From contig MIQB01000054.1 of the NCBI GenBank assembly GCA_002890585.1, positions 1 through 14,666 of the forward strand: DNA of 14,666 bases, given 5' to 3'. The stretch's first letter is position 1; each line of letters opens with the position of its first letter. Below the pieces are notes generated by a model. The model ran no database searches, had not been told where the DNA came from, and saw nothing but the letters and a program-made list of their open reading frames with translations. Made by a program: the position numbers and the translations under genes. Below are positions 6,636-12,848 of the stretch, piece after piece. This DNA is from Tannerella sp. oral taxon 808. Lineage in GTDB: Bacteria; Bacteroidota; Bacteroidia; Bacteroidales; Tannerellaceae.

Positions 6636-7331
6636 ATGGACGATAGGCTGCGCATTAAGGAGCTGGCCGAAGAAGACCGGCCACGCGAGAAGATGCGGCT
6701 CAAAGGCGCCGCGGCGCTGAGCGACGCCGAGCTGATCGCTATACTGATCGGCTCGGGCAGCAGCCGAGAGACAGCCGTACAACTCGCGCAACGCATCCTC
6801 GGCACGGTGGATAACAACCTCGGCCGCCTCGGCCGCCTGACAGTCGACGAGCTGACCGCCTTTCGTGGCATCGGCCAGGCCAAGGCCATCACCATCGTGG
6901 CGGCCATGGAGCTCGGCCGACGCAAAGGCCTCTCCGACACCCCCGACCGCGACACGATACGCAGCAGCGCCGAAGCCTTCCGCCTCTTCCACCCCCTGCT
7001 CTGCGACCTGCCTCACGAGGAACTCTGGGCAGCCTTCATCAACCGTGGCGCCAAGGTGATCGGCCGCACGATGATTAGTCGCGGAGGCACGGGGCAGACC
7101 GCCGCCGACGTGCTCATCATCCTCAAGGCCGCCATCAACAAGCTTTGCTCCGGCATCGTCCTCTGCCACAATCACCCCTCCGGAAGCCCCCGCCCAAGCT
7201 CGGAGGATGACGCCCTCACCGAGCGACTCGCACGCGCCGCCACACTGCTCGGCATCCAACTGATCGACCACGTCATCCTTTGCGATAAAACATATTACAG
7301 CTACGCCGACGAAGGGCGCCTGACGAAATAA
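6636..7331 (+). CDS. radC: RadC family JAB/MPN+ protein
   Basis: The 231-residue product has an N-terminal helix-hairpin-helix region (FRGIGQAKAITIVAAMELGRR, about 76-96) and a C-terminal JAB1/MPN+ metalloprotease-like domain. The JAMM ligands are all present: Glu129 in the HEELW segment, His178 and His180 in HNHPSG, and Asp191 in PSSEDD. The family was named for a presumed DNA-repair role, but its real function is unsettled; there is no mobile-element gene nearby that would suggest an anti-restriction RadC variant. The length and motif set match intact chromosomal copies. The ATG at 6636 lies just after the 21-bp repeats. The downstream gap to the DUF59 gene holds a MITE-like element. Confidence 0.95.
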   Translation: MDDRLRIKELAEEDRPREKMRLKGAAALSDAELIAILIGSGSSRETAVQLAQRILGTVDNNLGRLGRLTVDELTAFRGIGQAKAITIVAAMELGRRKGLSDTPDRDTIRSSAEAFRLFHPLLCDLPHEELWAAFINRGAKVIGRTMISRGGTGQTAADVLIILKAAINKLCSGIVLCHNHPSGSPRPSSEDDALTERLARAATLLGIQLIDHVILCDKTYYSYADEGRLTK

Positions 7332-7345
7332 ATCGGGCCAACACC

Positions 7346-7443
7346 TGTAGGGGCGAAAAATCTCCCGCCCCGGCAAAGGGCGCGCCCCCCAGACGGAGAT
7401 GTGTGTACAATAAACCAAGCGCCCACATAGGTTCGCCCCTACA
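7346..7443. mobile_element. 98-bp MITE-like element with 12-bp terminal inverted repeats
   Basis: TGTAGGGGCGAA (7346-7357) and TTCGCCCCTACA (7432-7443) are perfect inverted repeats bounding 98 bp in the radC to DUF59 gap. The interior is C/G-rich on the left and AT-rich on the right, and contains no gene. No target-site duplication is obvious next to the ends. The element stops 10 bases before the DUF59 ATG, so it forms that gene's entire proximal leader. Similar short GGGGCGA-ended palindromic sequences are, from memory, frequent in Bacteroidales intergenic DNA. No matching transposase is in the window. Confidence 0.6.
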
Positions 7444-7453
7444 AATCCCAATT

Positions 7454-7771
7454 ATGGACAACGAATTCCTGAGAATAGAAGAAGAGATCGTCAAGGTGCT
7501 GCGCACCGTCTTCGACCCCGAGATCCCCGTCAACATCTACGACCTCGGGCTGGTCTACCGCGTCGATGTGGACGACGAGAAGGACGTCACCATCGACATG
7601 ACCTTCACCGCCCCCAACTGCCCCGCGGTCGACTTCATCCTCGACGATGTGCAGCAAAAAGTCGGAGGCATCGCCGGCGTGCACGGCGTGACGATCAACC
7701 TCGTCTTTGAGCCCGAGTGGAACAAAGACATGATGAACGATGAGGCCAAGCTCGAGCTCGGACTGCTGTAA
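7454..7771 (+). CDS. MIP18/DUF59 family iron-sulfur assembly factor (SufT-like)
   Basis: The 105-residue protein is a single DUF59 domain. It carries DPEIPVNIYDLGLVY (21-35), the conserved TAPNCP segment with Cys56, and a FEPEWNKDMMNDEAKLELGLL tail typical of the Bacteroidetes members. Proteins of this family (SufT, PaaD, eukaryotic MIP18/CIA2) help mature iron-sulfur proteins. No suf gene neighbours it here, so its pathway is taken from the family only. The frame is open from 7403, but the first 17 residues would be encoded by the MITE-like element, so the ATG at 7454 is preferred. Translation stops 20 bases before lpxH, and the two are probably co-transcribed. Confidence 0.93.
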   Translation: MDNEFLRIEEEIVKVLRTVFDPEIPVNIYDLGLVYRVDVDDEKDVTIDMTFTAPNCPAVDFILDDVQQKVGGIAGVHGVTINLVFEPEWNKDMMNDEAKLELGLL

Positions 7772-7776
7772 CTCGT

Positions 7777-7784
7777 CCCCCCCC
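7777..7784 (+). other. C8 homopolymer just before the lpxH start codon
   Basis: Eight consecutive C residues lie between the DUF59 stop (7769-7771) and the lpxH GTG (7792), where the ribosome would load. No Shine-Dalgarno sequence is present. The tract is outside both reading frames, so slippage would change spacing and not frame. Confidence 0.8.
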
Positions 7785-7791
7785 ACGACGC

Positions 7792-8544
7792 GTGAAGAAG
7801 ATCTACTTCGCCTCCGACGCCCACCTCGGCAATCGCTACGCCGCAGACCCCCTGGCCGACGAGCGGCGCCTCGTCCGCTGGATGGACCGCATCGCGCCAG
7901 ACGCCGCAGCCATCTACTTCCTCGGCGACATGTTCGACTATTGGTACGAATACCGCTACGTCGTCCCCCGCGGCCACGTCCGCTTCCTCGGCAAACTCGC
8001 CGAGCTGCACGACGCCGGCGTCGAAATCCACCTCTTCATCGGCAACCATGACATTTGGATGTTCGACTACCTGCCCGCCGAAGTCGGCGCCATCATCCAC
8101 CGCAGCCCGCTCGACACAGCGCTCCTCGGGCGCCGCTTCTTCCTCGCCCATGGCGACGAGGTAGGCCATCAGCCCTGGAAATACCGCCTCATCCAGCGCA
8201 TCTTCCGCAATCGCCTCTGCCAACTGCTCTATGCCTCGATCCACCCCCGATGGACATTCGGCTTCGCCCGCAGATGGTCGCTCAGCAGCCGCCGCAAAGG
8301 CCTCGCCGACACACGCCGCAAGGCCGCCCAAGAGCGCAACACACGCTCGCTCGATGCCTTCGCCCGCAGCTACCTGCAGTCGCACCCCGAGACGGACTTC
8401 TTCCTCTTCGGCCACCTCCACCTCATGCTCGACCGCCAGCTCACCCCCCGCGCCCGCATGCTCGTCCTCGGCGACTGGATGCACTACTTCTCCTACGCCG
8501 TCTGGGACGGCCGCGAGCTCCAACTCCTTCAAGACGCGAGCTGA
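7792..8544 (+). CDS. lpxH: UDP-2,3-diacylglucosamine diphosphatase
   Basis: LpxH hydrolyses UDP-2,3-diacylglucosamine to lipid X and UMP in lipid A synthesis, at the cytoplasmic face of the inner membrane. This indicates a Gram-negative outer membrane. The 250-residue protein has the calcineurin-like phosphoesterase ligand set: SDAHLG (Asp9, His11), GDMFDYW (Asp46), GNHD (Asn85, His86), HGDEVG (His120) and GHLH (His208, His210). The start is a GTG at 7792; no ATG fits, because the fold begins immediately with MKKIYFASDAHLG. A C8 tract sits just upstream. The gene follows the DUF59 gene by 20 bases. Downstream lies the hairpin repeat array, with no clear terminator for lpxH before it. Confidence 0.95.
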   Translation: MKKIYFASDAHLGNRYAADPLADERRLVRWMDRIAPDAAAIYFLGDMFDYWYEYRYVVPRGHVRFLGKLAELHDAGVEIHLFIGNHDIWMFDYLPAEVGAIIHRSPLDTALLGRRFFLAHGDEVGHQPWKYRLIQRIFRNRLCQLLYASIHPRWTFGFARRWSLSSRRKGLADTRRKAAQERNTRSLDAFARSYLQSHPETDFFLFGHLHLMLDRQLTPRARMLVLGDWMHYFSYAVWDGRELQLLQDAS

Positions 8545-9036
8545 CACCCCCCGGCCCCTTTGCTGCGCTATTTTTTATGACCCATACACACGCCAAAGAA
8601 TCCTTGAGGTGGCCACCTTCCCGCCGCGGGAAGCCGTCGAGTTGCCAATCCCACTTCCCGCCGCGGGAAATGACCTTTTGAAGTCCAAAAACCGTTTCCC
8701 GCCGCGGGAAATGACTTTTTGAAATCCGAAAACCGTTTCCCGCCACGGGAAATGACTTTTTGAAATCCGGAAACCGTTTCCCGCCACGGGAAGTGACTTT
8801 TTGAAATCCGAAAACCGTTTCCCGCCACGGGAAATGACTTTTTGAAACCCGAAAGCCATTTCCCGCCGCGGGAAGGTCACCTCAGAAAATCACAGATCAG
8901 CCCCGCCTCATAAAAAAGCATACCATAAAACCCACACCCTCCATCCATACCCCCCTCCGCCACCCGTTTTTAGATCCACACACATATCTTTTCTTTGTGC
9001 CCGCATTCACAGCATACAGATTTTCAAATAAGAACA
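8545..9036. other. 492-bp gap between lpxH and thrS
   Basis: The gap contains a T6 run without a good stem (8571-8576), the hairpin array (8605-8884), and a C-rich, G-poor leader before thrS. In that leader a weak TTTCTTTG (8990-8997) is one base off the TAnnTTTG -7 box and about 40 bases before the thrS ATG. The minus strand is open in several frames through the array only because the repeat lacks stop codons. I see no gene. Confidence 0.7.
8605..8884. repeat. Seven-copy palindromic hairpin array, 41-bp period, with inverted ends
   Basis: The 15-base hairpin TTCCCG, loop CCG or CCA, CGGGAA occurs at 8618-8632, 8655-8669, 8696-8710, 8737-8751, 8778-8792, 8819-8833 and 8860-8874. Start-to-start distances are 37 and then 41 five times. 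Arms are identical in all seven copies; changes fall in the third loop base (G or A) and in the linkers. The linker of copies 2-6 reads approximately ATGACTTTTTGAAATCCG followed by AAAACCGT, so spacers are not unique and this is not CRISPR. The ends are themselves inverted: TGAGGTG-GCC-ACCTTCCCG (8605-8623) against CGGGAAGGTCACCTCA (8869-8884), differing only by a three-base insertion. Each hairpin is followed by a T4-T5 run five bases later in the plus direction. Confidence 0.93.
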
Positions 9037-10989
9037 ATGATCAAAGTCACATTCCCGGATCACTCCGTAAAAGAATTTGCAGAAGGCACCACCTCACTGC
9101 AAATCGCCGAAAGCATCAGCCCGAGACTGGCCAAAGAAGTGCTCGCAGCCAAAGTCAACGGCACCGTTTGGGATCTCACCAGACCCCTGACCGAAGATGC
9201 CGACGTCCAATTGCTTAAGTGGGACGACGAAGACGGTAAACACACCTACTGGCACTCCAGCGCCCACCTCATGGCCGAAGCCCTACAACAACTCTACCCC
9301 GACGTCAAATTCGGCATCGGCCCCGCCATCGAAAACGGCTTCTATTACGACGTCGATCTGGGCGACCGCACCATCACCGACGAAGACTTCGCACGCATCG
9401 AAGCCCGCATGCTGGAGCTCGCCGCCCGCGCCGAACCCATCGTCCGCCACAGCATCACCAAGGCCGACGCCATGAAAATGTTTGGCGACCGAGGCGAAGT
9501 CTACAAGACCGAACTCATCAGCGAACTCGAAGACGGCAAAATCTCCACCTATACGCAAGGCACCTTCACCGACCTCTGCCGCGGCCCGCACGTCCCCGAC
9601 ACCTCTTATATCAAGGCCGTTAAGATCACCAGCGTGGCCGGTGCCTATTGGCGCGGCGACGAGAAACGCAAACAACTCGTCCGCCTCTACGGCATCACCT
9701 TCCCCAAAAAGAAAATGCTCGACGACTACCTCGCCATGCTCGAGGAAGCCAAAAAACGCGACCATCGCAAAGTAGGCCGCGAACTGGAACTCTTCACCTT
9801 CTCCCCCGCCGTCGGCGCCGGCCTACCCCTCTGGCTCCCCCGCGGCACACAACTCCGCCTCCGCCTCGAAGAATTCCTCAAACAAATACAGAAGAAATAC
9901 GGCTACAAACAAGTCATAACCCCCCACATCGGCAGCAAGCAACTCTACGTCACCTCCGGACACTACGCCAAATACGGCAAAGACTCCTTCCAGCCCATCC
10001 ACACACCGCAAGAAGGCGAAGAGTTCCTCCTCAAACCAATGAACTGCCCCCATCACTGCGAGATATACAAAGCCTTCCCCCGCTCCTATCGCGACCTGCC
10101 ACTCCGCCTGGCCGAGTTCGGCACCGTCTACCGCTACGAACAAAGCGGCGAGCTCCACGGCCTGACCCGCGTCCGCGGCTTCACGCAAGACGACGCCCAC
10201 ATCTTCTGCCGCCCCGACCAACTCAAAGACGAGTTCCTCAAAGTGATGGACATCATCTTCATCATCTTCAAAGCCCTCAACTTCGAAACCTTCGAAGCCC
10301 AAATCTCCCTCCGCGACCCCAATAACCGCGAGAAATACATCGGCTCCGACGAGAACTGGGAGAAGGCCGAACGCGCCATCATCGAAGCCTGCCAAGAAAA
10401 AGGCCTGCCTGCCAAAGTAGAACTCGGTGAAGCCGCCTTCTACGGCCCCAAACTCGACTTCATGGTCAAAGACGCCATCGGACGCCGTTGGCAACTCGGT
10501 ACCATCCAAGTCGACTACAACCTACCCGAACGCTTCGAGCTGGAATACACCGGCGAAGACAACCAGAAGCACCGCCCAGTGATGATCCACCGCGCACCCT
10601 TCGGCTCCATCGAACGCTTCGTAGCCGTACTAATCGAGCACACCGGCGGCAAATTCCCCATCTGGCTCACCCCAGACCAAGTCGTCGTGCTCCCCGTCGG
10701 CGAACGCTTCAACGATTACGCCCACCGCGTAGCCCAAGAGCTGGATCAACAAGACATCCGCGTCCTTGTCGACGACCGCAACGAAAAAATCGGGCGCAAA
10801 ATCCGCGACAACGAACTCAAACGCATCCCCTACATGCTCATCGTCGGAGAAAAAGAACAAGACAGCCACACCGTATCCGTCAGGAAACAAGGAGAAGGCG
10901 ATAGAGGGGTAATGGATATTTCTACATTTGCCGCGCTCTTAAACACAGAAGTGCACGACATGATGCACCGGTGGGAAAAAGAGCAATAG
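9037..10989 (+). CDS. thrS: Threonyl-tRNA synthetase
   Basis: The enzyme charges tRNA-Thr with threonine and edits mis-charged serine. The 650-residue length is normal. Domains in order are: TGS (about 1-61), editing domain with HSSAH (His73, His77) and the CRGPHVPDT segment, class II catalytic core with motif 2 around FGTVYRYEQSGELHGLTRVRGFTQDDAH, and the C-terminal anticodon-binding domain from about GKFPIWLTPDQVVVLPVG. The catalytic zinc ligands are Cys337, His388 and His518, matching E. coli Cys334, His385 and His511. The ATG at 9037 follows the A-rich leader CAAATAAGAAC; an in-frame TTG at 8995 would add 14 unrelated residues and was rejected. I see no T-box. It heads the thrS-infC-rpmI-rplT operon, with 59 bases to the infC ATG. 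Confidence 0.98.
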   Translation: MIKVTFPDHSVKEFAEGTTSLQIAESISPRLAKEVLAAKVNGTVWDLTRPLTEDADVQLLKWDDEDGKHTYWHSSAHLMAEALQQLYPDVKFGIGPAIENGFYYDVDLGDRTITDEDFARIEARMLELAARAEPIVRHSITKADAMKMFGDRGEVYKTELISELEDGKISTYTQGTFTDLCRGPHVPDTSYIKAVKITSVAGAYWRGDEKRKQLVRLYGITFPKKKMLDDYLAMLEEAKKRDHRKVGRELELFTFSPAVGAGLPLWLPRGTQLRLRLEEFLKQIQKKYGYKQVITPHIGSKQLYVTSGHYAKYGKDSFQPIHTPQEGEEFLLKPMNCPHHCEIYKAFPRSYRDLPLRLAEFGTVYRYEQSGELHGLTRVRGFTQDDAHIFCRPDQLKDEFLKVMDIIFIIFKALNFETFEAQISLRDPNNREKYIGSDENWEKAERAIIEACQEKGLPAKVELGEAAFYGPKLDFMVKDAIGRRWQLGTIQVDYNLPERFELEYTGEDNQKHRPVMIHRAPFGSIERFVAVLIEHTGGKFPIWLTPDQVVVLPVGERFNDYAHRVAQELDQQDIRVLVDDRNEKIGRKIRDNELKRIPYMLIVGEKEQDSHTVSVRKQGEGDRGVMDISTFAALLNTEVHDMMHRWEKEQ

Positions 10990-11006
10990 AATACATATAC
11001 CAACCA

Positions 11007-11025
11007 TAAAAAGGAGGATTTTTTA
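11007..11025 (+). promoter_or_regulatory. Strong Shine-Dalgarno presented in an A/U hairpin, upstream of infC
   Basis: AAGGAGG (11011-11017) is a near-perfect anti-16S match in a genome where neighbouring starts (efp, thrS, rpmI, rplT) have none. TAAAAA (11007-11012) and TTTTTA (11020-11025) can pair, leaving GGAGGAT in the loop. It lies 31 bases before the likely infC ATG (11049) but 13 bases before an in-frame TTG (11031). Confidence 0.6.
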
Positions 11026-11048
11026 CCCACTTGGATACGAGAAGTAAG

Positions 11049-11654
11049 ATGAGAAACGAAAAACTGAAGGACCAATACCGGATTAACGACCGGATTCGAG
11101 TGCCTGAGGTTCGCTTGGTCGGCGACAATGTGCCGAACGGAGTTTTTCCGATAGAAAAAGCATTGCAAATAGCAGAGAGCCACGAAATGGATCTCGTGGA
11201 AATCTCCCCCAGCGCCGACCCGCCGGTGTGTAGAATCACCGACTATCAGAAGTTTCTCTATCAGCAGAAAAAGCGGCAGAAAGAGCAAAAAGCCAAATCA
11301 GTAAGAATCGTCGTGAAGGAAATCCGCTTCGGGCCACAAACCGACGATCACGATTACAACTTCAAGCTCCGCCACGCCAAAGAGTTTTTAGACGAAGGCG
11401 CCAAGGTCAAAGCCTACGTGTTTTTCAAAGGCCGTTCGATCTTGTTTAAAGAGCAGGGAGAAGTGCTGCTGCTGCGATTCGCTAACGATCTGGAAGAATA
11501 TGCCAAACTCGATCAAATGCCCGTCTTGGAGGGCAAACGCATGACCATCATGCTCTCGCCCAAGAAGAACACATCGAGCAAAGCCGCCGCCAAACAACAA
11601 ACCGCTGCGCAGAAAGCAGCCAAGACGGCCGAACCCTCCAACAAAGAAGAGTGA
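11049..11654 (+). CDS. infC: Translation initiation factor IF-3
   Basis: IF-3 binds the 30S subunit, prevents premature 50S joining and checks start codon and initiator tRNA. The N-domain begins QYRINDRIRVPEVRLV; the linker and C-domain contain VEISPSADPPVCRITDYQKF, KEIRFGPQTDDHDYNFKLRHAKEF and KVKAYVFFKGRSILFKEQGE. The roughly 30-residue Ala/Lys-rich tail after LSPKK is longer than in E. coli. I chose the ATG at 11049 (201 residues) because MRNEKLKDQYRIN aligns with Bacteroidetes homologues as I recall them, and its AGAAGTAAG leader looks like those of efp and thrS. An in-frame TTG at 11031 adds six residues and lies nearer the Shine-Dalgarno sequence. IF-3 genes elsewhere use rare start codons for autoregulation, so the TTG is a serious alternative. 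Confidence 0.93.
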   Translation: MRNEKLKDQYRINDRIRVPEVRLVGDNVPNGVFPIEKALQIAESHEMDLVEISPSADPPVCRITDYQKFLYQQKKRQKEQKAKSVRIVVKEIRFGPQTDDHDYNFKLRHAKEFLDEGAKVKAYVFFKGRSILFKEQGEVLLLRFANDLEEYAKLDQMPVLEGKRMTIMLSPKKNTSSKAAAKQQTAAQKAAKTAEPSNKEE

Positions 11655-11694
11655 TTTATTCAATCGATAAACAGTAATAATTAAGAGAAGACTT

Positions 11695-11892
11695 ATGCCA
11701 AAGTTGAAGACTAATTCCGGTGCCAAAAAGAGGTTCGCCCTTACCGGAACAGGGAAGATCAAAAGAAAACATGCCTTCAAGAGTCACATCCTGACCAAGA
11801 AGACGAAGAAGCAAAAACGCAACCTGACCGCCACCGGCCTTGTGGATCGCGCCAACGTCCGCAGCGTAAAAGAGATGCTTTGCATGAAGTAA
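11695..11892 (+). CDS. rpmI: 50S ribosomal protein L35
   Basis: This is bL35, a small, very basic protein of the large ribosomal subunit. It has 65 residues, the usual length. The family start MPKLKTNSGAKKRF and the KRKHAFKSHIL core are clear. It lies 40 bases after infC and 108 bases before rplT, the conserved IF-3/L35/L20 order. The leader (ATTAAGAGAAGACTT) has no Shine-Dalgarno sequence. Confidence 0.98.
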   Translation: MPKLKTNSGAKKRFALTGTGKIKRKHAFKSHILTKKTKKQKRNLTATGLVDRANVRSVKEMLCMK

Positions 11893-11937
11893 GTTGGTCT
11901 AAACAGAGAGAGAAAATCATTTTACTAACCGAATGAA

Positions 11938-11981
11938 TCAGCGCCAAAGATCATTGCACACCACGCCAGCGATGACGCTGA
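11938..11981 (+). promoter_or_regulatory. Two mutually exclusive pairings in the rpmI-rplT spacer
   Basis: CAGCG (11967-11971) can pair locally with CGCTG (11976-11980) around the loop ATGA, 20 bases before the rplT ATG. The same CGCTGA (11976-11981) can pair over a longer range with TCAGCG (11938-11943). These pairings exclude each other. The place, just upstream of rplT in a 108-base spacer, is where an L20-responsive leader would be expected by analogy with other bacteria. Function is inferred. Confidence 0.35.
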
Positions 11982-12000
11982 CATTCAAAAAACAGAACTT

Positions 12001-12348
12001 ATGCCGAGATCAGTAAATCATGTTGCTTCGAGAGCAAAAAGAAAACGGATTCTGAAACTTACGCGCGGCTACTATGGCGCCCGTAAGAACGTGTGGACGG
12101 TAGCCAAAAACACGTGGGAGAAAGGTTTGACCTACGCCTTCCGCGACCGTCGAAACAAGAAACGCAACTTCCGCGCGCTGTGGATTCAGCGCATCAACGC
12201 GGCGGCACGCCTCGAGGGGCTGTCGTACTCCCGACTGATGGGAGGGCTGCGTGAGGCCGGTATCGAAATCAATCGCAAGGTGCTGGCCGACCTCGCCGTC
12301 AATCACCCCGAAGCGTTCAAGGCCGTTGTCGCCAAGATCGCGAAGTGA
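12001..12348 (+). CDS. rplT: 50S ribosomal protein L20
   Basis: bL20 is an early-assembly 23S rRNA-binding protein of the large subunit and, in E. coli and Bacillus, also the autogenous repressor of this operon. The 115-residue protein is complete. The basic N-terminal extension (MPRSVNHVASRAKRKRILK) is followed by the GYYGARKNVWTVAKN segment and the globular C-domain (RALWIQRINAAARLEGLSYSRLMGGL). It ends 39 bases before a strong intrinsic terminator, so it is the last gene of the thrS operon. The leader is A-rich (CAAAAAACAGAACTT) without a Shine-Dalgarno sequence and carries competing hairpins. Confidence 0.98.
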   Translation: MPRSVNHVASRAKRKRILKLTRGYYGARKNVWTVAKNTWEKGLTYAFRDRRNKKRNFRALWIQRINAAARLEGLSYSRLMGGLREAGIEINRKVLADLAVNHPEAFKAVVAKIAK

Positions 12349-12387
12349 CGAGATGAAAGGATAATGTGAGAAAATAGATTGATGAAG

Positions 12388-12426
12388 GAGCTCGGCCGAA
12401 CTGCGCGGTCGGGCTCTTTTTGTTTT
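12388..12426 (+). terminator. Intrinsic terminator of the thrS-infC-rpmI-rplT operon
   Basis: GAGCTCGGCCG (12388-12398) pairs with CGGTCGGGCTC (12406-12416) over eleven positions, two of them G-U, around a seven-base loop. TTTTTGTTTT follows at once (12417-12426). This is a textbook rho-independent terminator. Confidence 0.9.
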
Positions 12427-12440
12427 ACTACCCGCCCCAT

Positions 12441-12668
12441 ATGGACATCCTCCTCGTTGCCCTCGTCACGTTCGGCGTCAACCTGCTCTTGGGGCGGTGG
12501 CGCAAGCGCTATCGGAAGTTCAGCCCCATGTGGTGGGTGCTGATACATGCTTCGATACCGATTGTCATTCCGCTGCGCATCGGGTTGAACGTGCCGCTGT
12601 GGACGATCCCCGTGTTCATCGCATTAGGCGTAGCGGGACAGGCCTTGGGATCGAGGCTCAAATGGTAA
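12441..12668 (+). CDS. Small membrane protein of unknown function
   Basis: The 75-residue product starts with a hydrophobic helix (DILLVALVTFGVNLLL), has a short basic loop (GRWRKRYRKF), then two more hydrophobic stretches (MWWVLIHASIPIVIPL and WTIPVFIALGVAGQAL). It ends RLKW. It should be an inner-membrane protein with about three passes. It looks like a conserved Bacteroidetes small protein, but I cannot name a function. The ATG at 12441 is preferred over a TTG at 12420 inside the terminator T-tract. It lies 14 bases after that terminator, leaving no room for a promoter between them, so expression would need read-through or a promoter inside or before the hairpin. Confidence 0.7.
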   Translation: MDILLVALVTFGVNLLLGRWRKRYRKFSPMWWVLIHASIPIVIPLRIGLNVPLWTIPVFIALGVAGQALGSRLKW

Positions 12669-12848
12669 ATCTATCGGGCGGACACATAAGGGACAATGAT
12701 TAATTATCAATTATCAATGATTACCTCGGCGACTCGGCAGAATGGCACCGCCCTATCATTAATCACTGATAATTAATAATTGACCACTACTTACTATGCT
12801 CTACTTATAACTACCTGGGAGCACAGCTCCCATAATTCCTTTTTTCGT
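12669..12848. other. AT-rich spacer with inverted repeat
   Basis: This 180-bp gap holds an AT-rich inverted repeat, ATTAATTATCA (12699-12709) and TGATAATTAAT (12767-12777). Both arms are surrounded by further ATTATCA/TGATAAT-like copies. The base composition is sharply different from the genes on either side. No clear TAnnTTTG box or gene was found. Confidence 0.6.
12816..12845 (+). terminator. Terminator-like hairpin directly before the first hydrolase gene
   Basis: TGGGAG (12816-12821) and CTCCCA (12827-12832) pair around CACAG. A seven-base gap and a T6 run (12840-12845) follow. The T-run ends three bases before the ATG at 12849. The stem is short and the T-run is displaced, so this may be an attenuator or a weak terminator of upstream read-through. 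Confidence 0.4.

Noticed and set aside
6033..7451. Long minus-strand frames opposite efp and radC
   Set aside because: They are antisense shadows of two well-identified genes, with no recognisable protein features.
7555..8547. 330-codon minus-strand frame opposite DUF59 and lpxH
   Set aside because: It is a shadow of strong C/G third-position use in two recognised genes and has an acidic low-complexity composition.
8545..8580. Intrinsic terminator for lpxH at the T6 run (8571-8576)
   Set aside because: No stem of useful length precedes the T-run; the nearby C-rich sequence has no G-rich partner in range.
8441..8880. Three overlapping minus-strand frames across the hairpin array that encode repetitive peptides
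   Set aside because: The 41-base unit has no stop on that strand and rotates through all three frames, so open frames arise automatically. No start context or conserved fold supports translation.
8605..8884. CRISPR array
   Set aside because: The 41-base period covers repeat and spacer alike: the linkers between hairpins are near-identical copies, not unique spacers, and no cas gene is present.
8995..9036. TTG-initiated extension of ThrS
   Set aside because: The TGS domain starts directly at the ATG at 9037; the extra 14 residues are unlike any ThrS start and overlap the probable promoter.
8885..9036. T-box riboswitch before thrS
   Set aside because: No T-box sequence or specifier stem is visible, the leader is short and unstructured, and T-boxes are not typical of Bacteroidetes.
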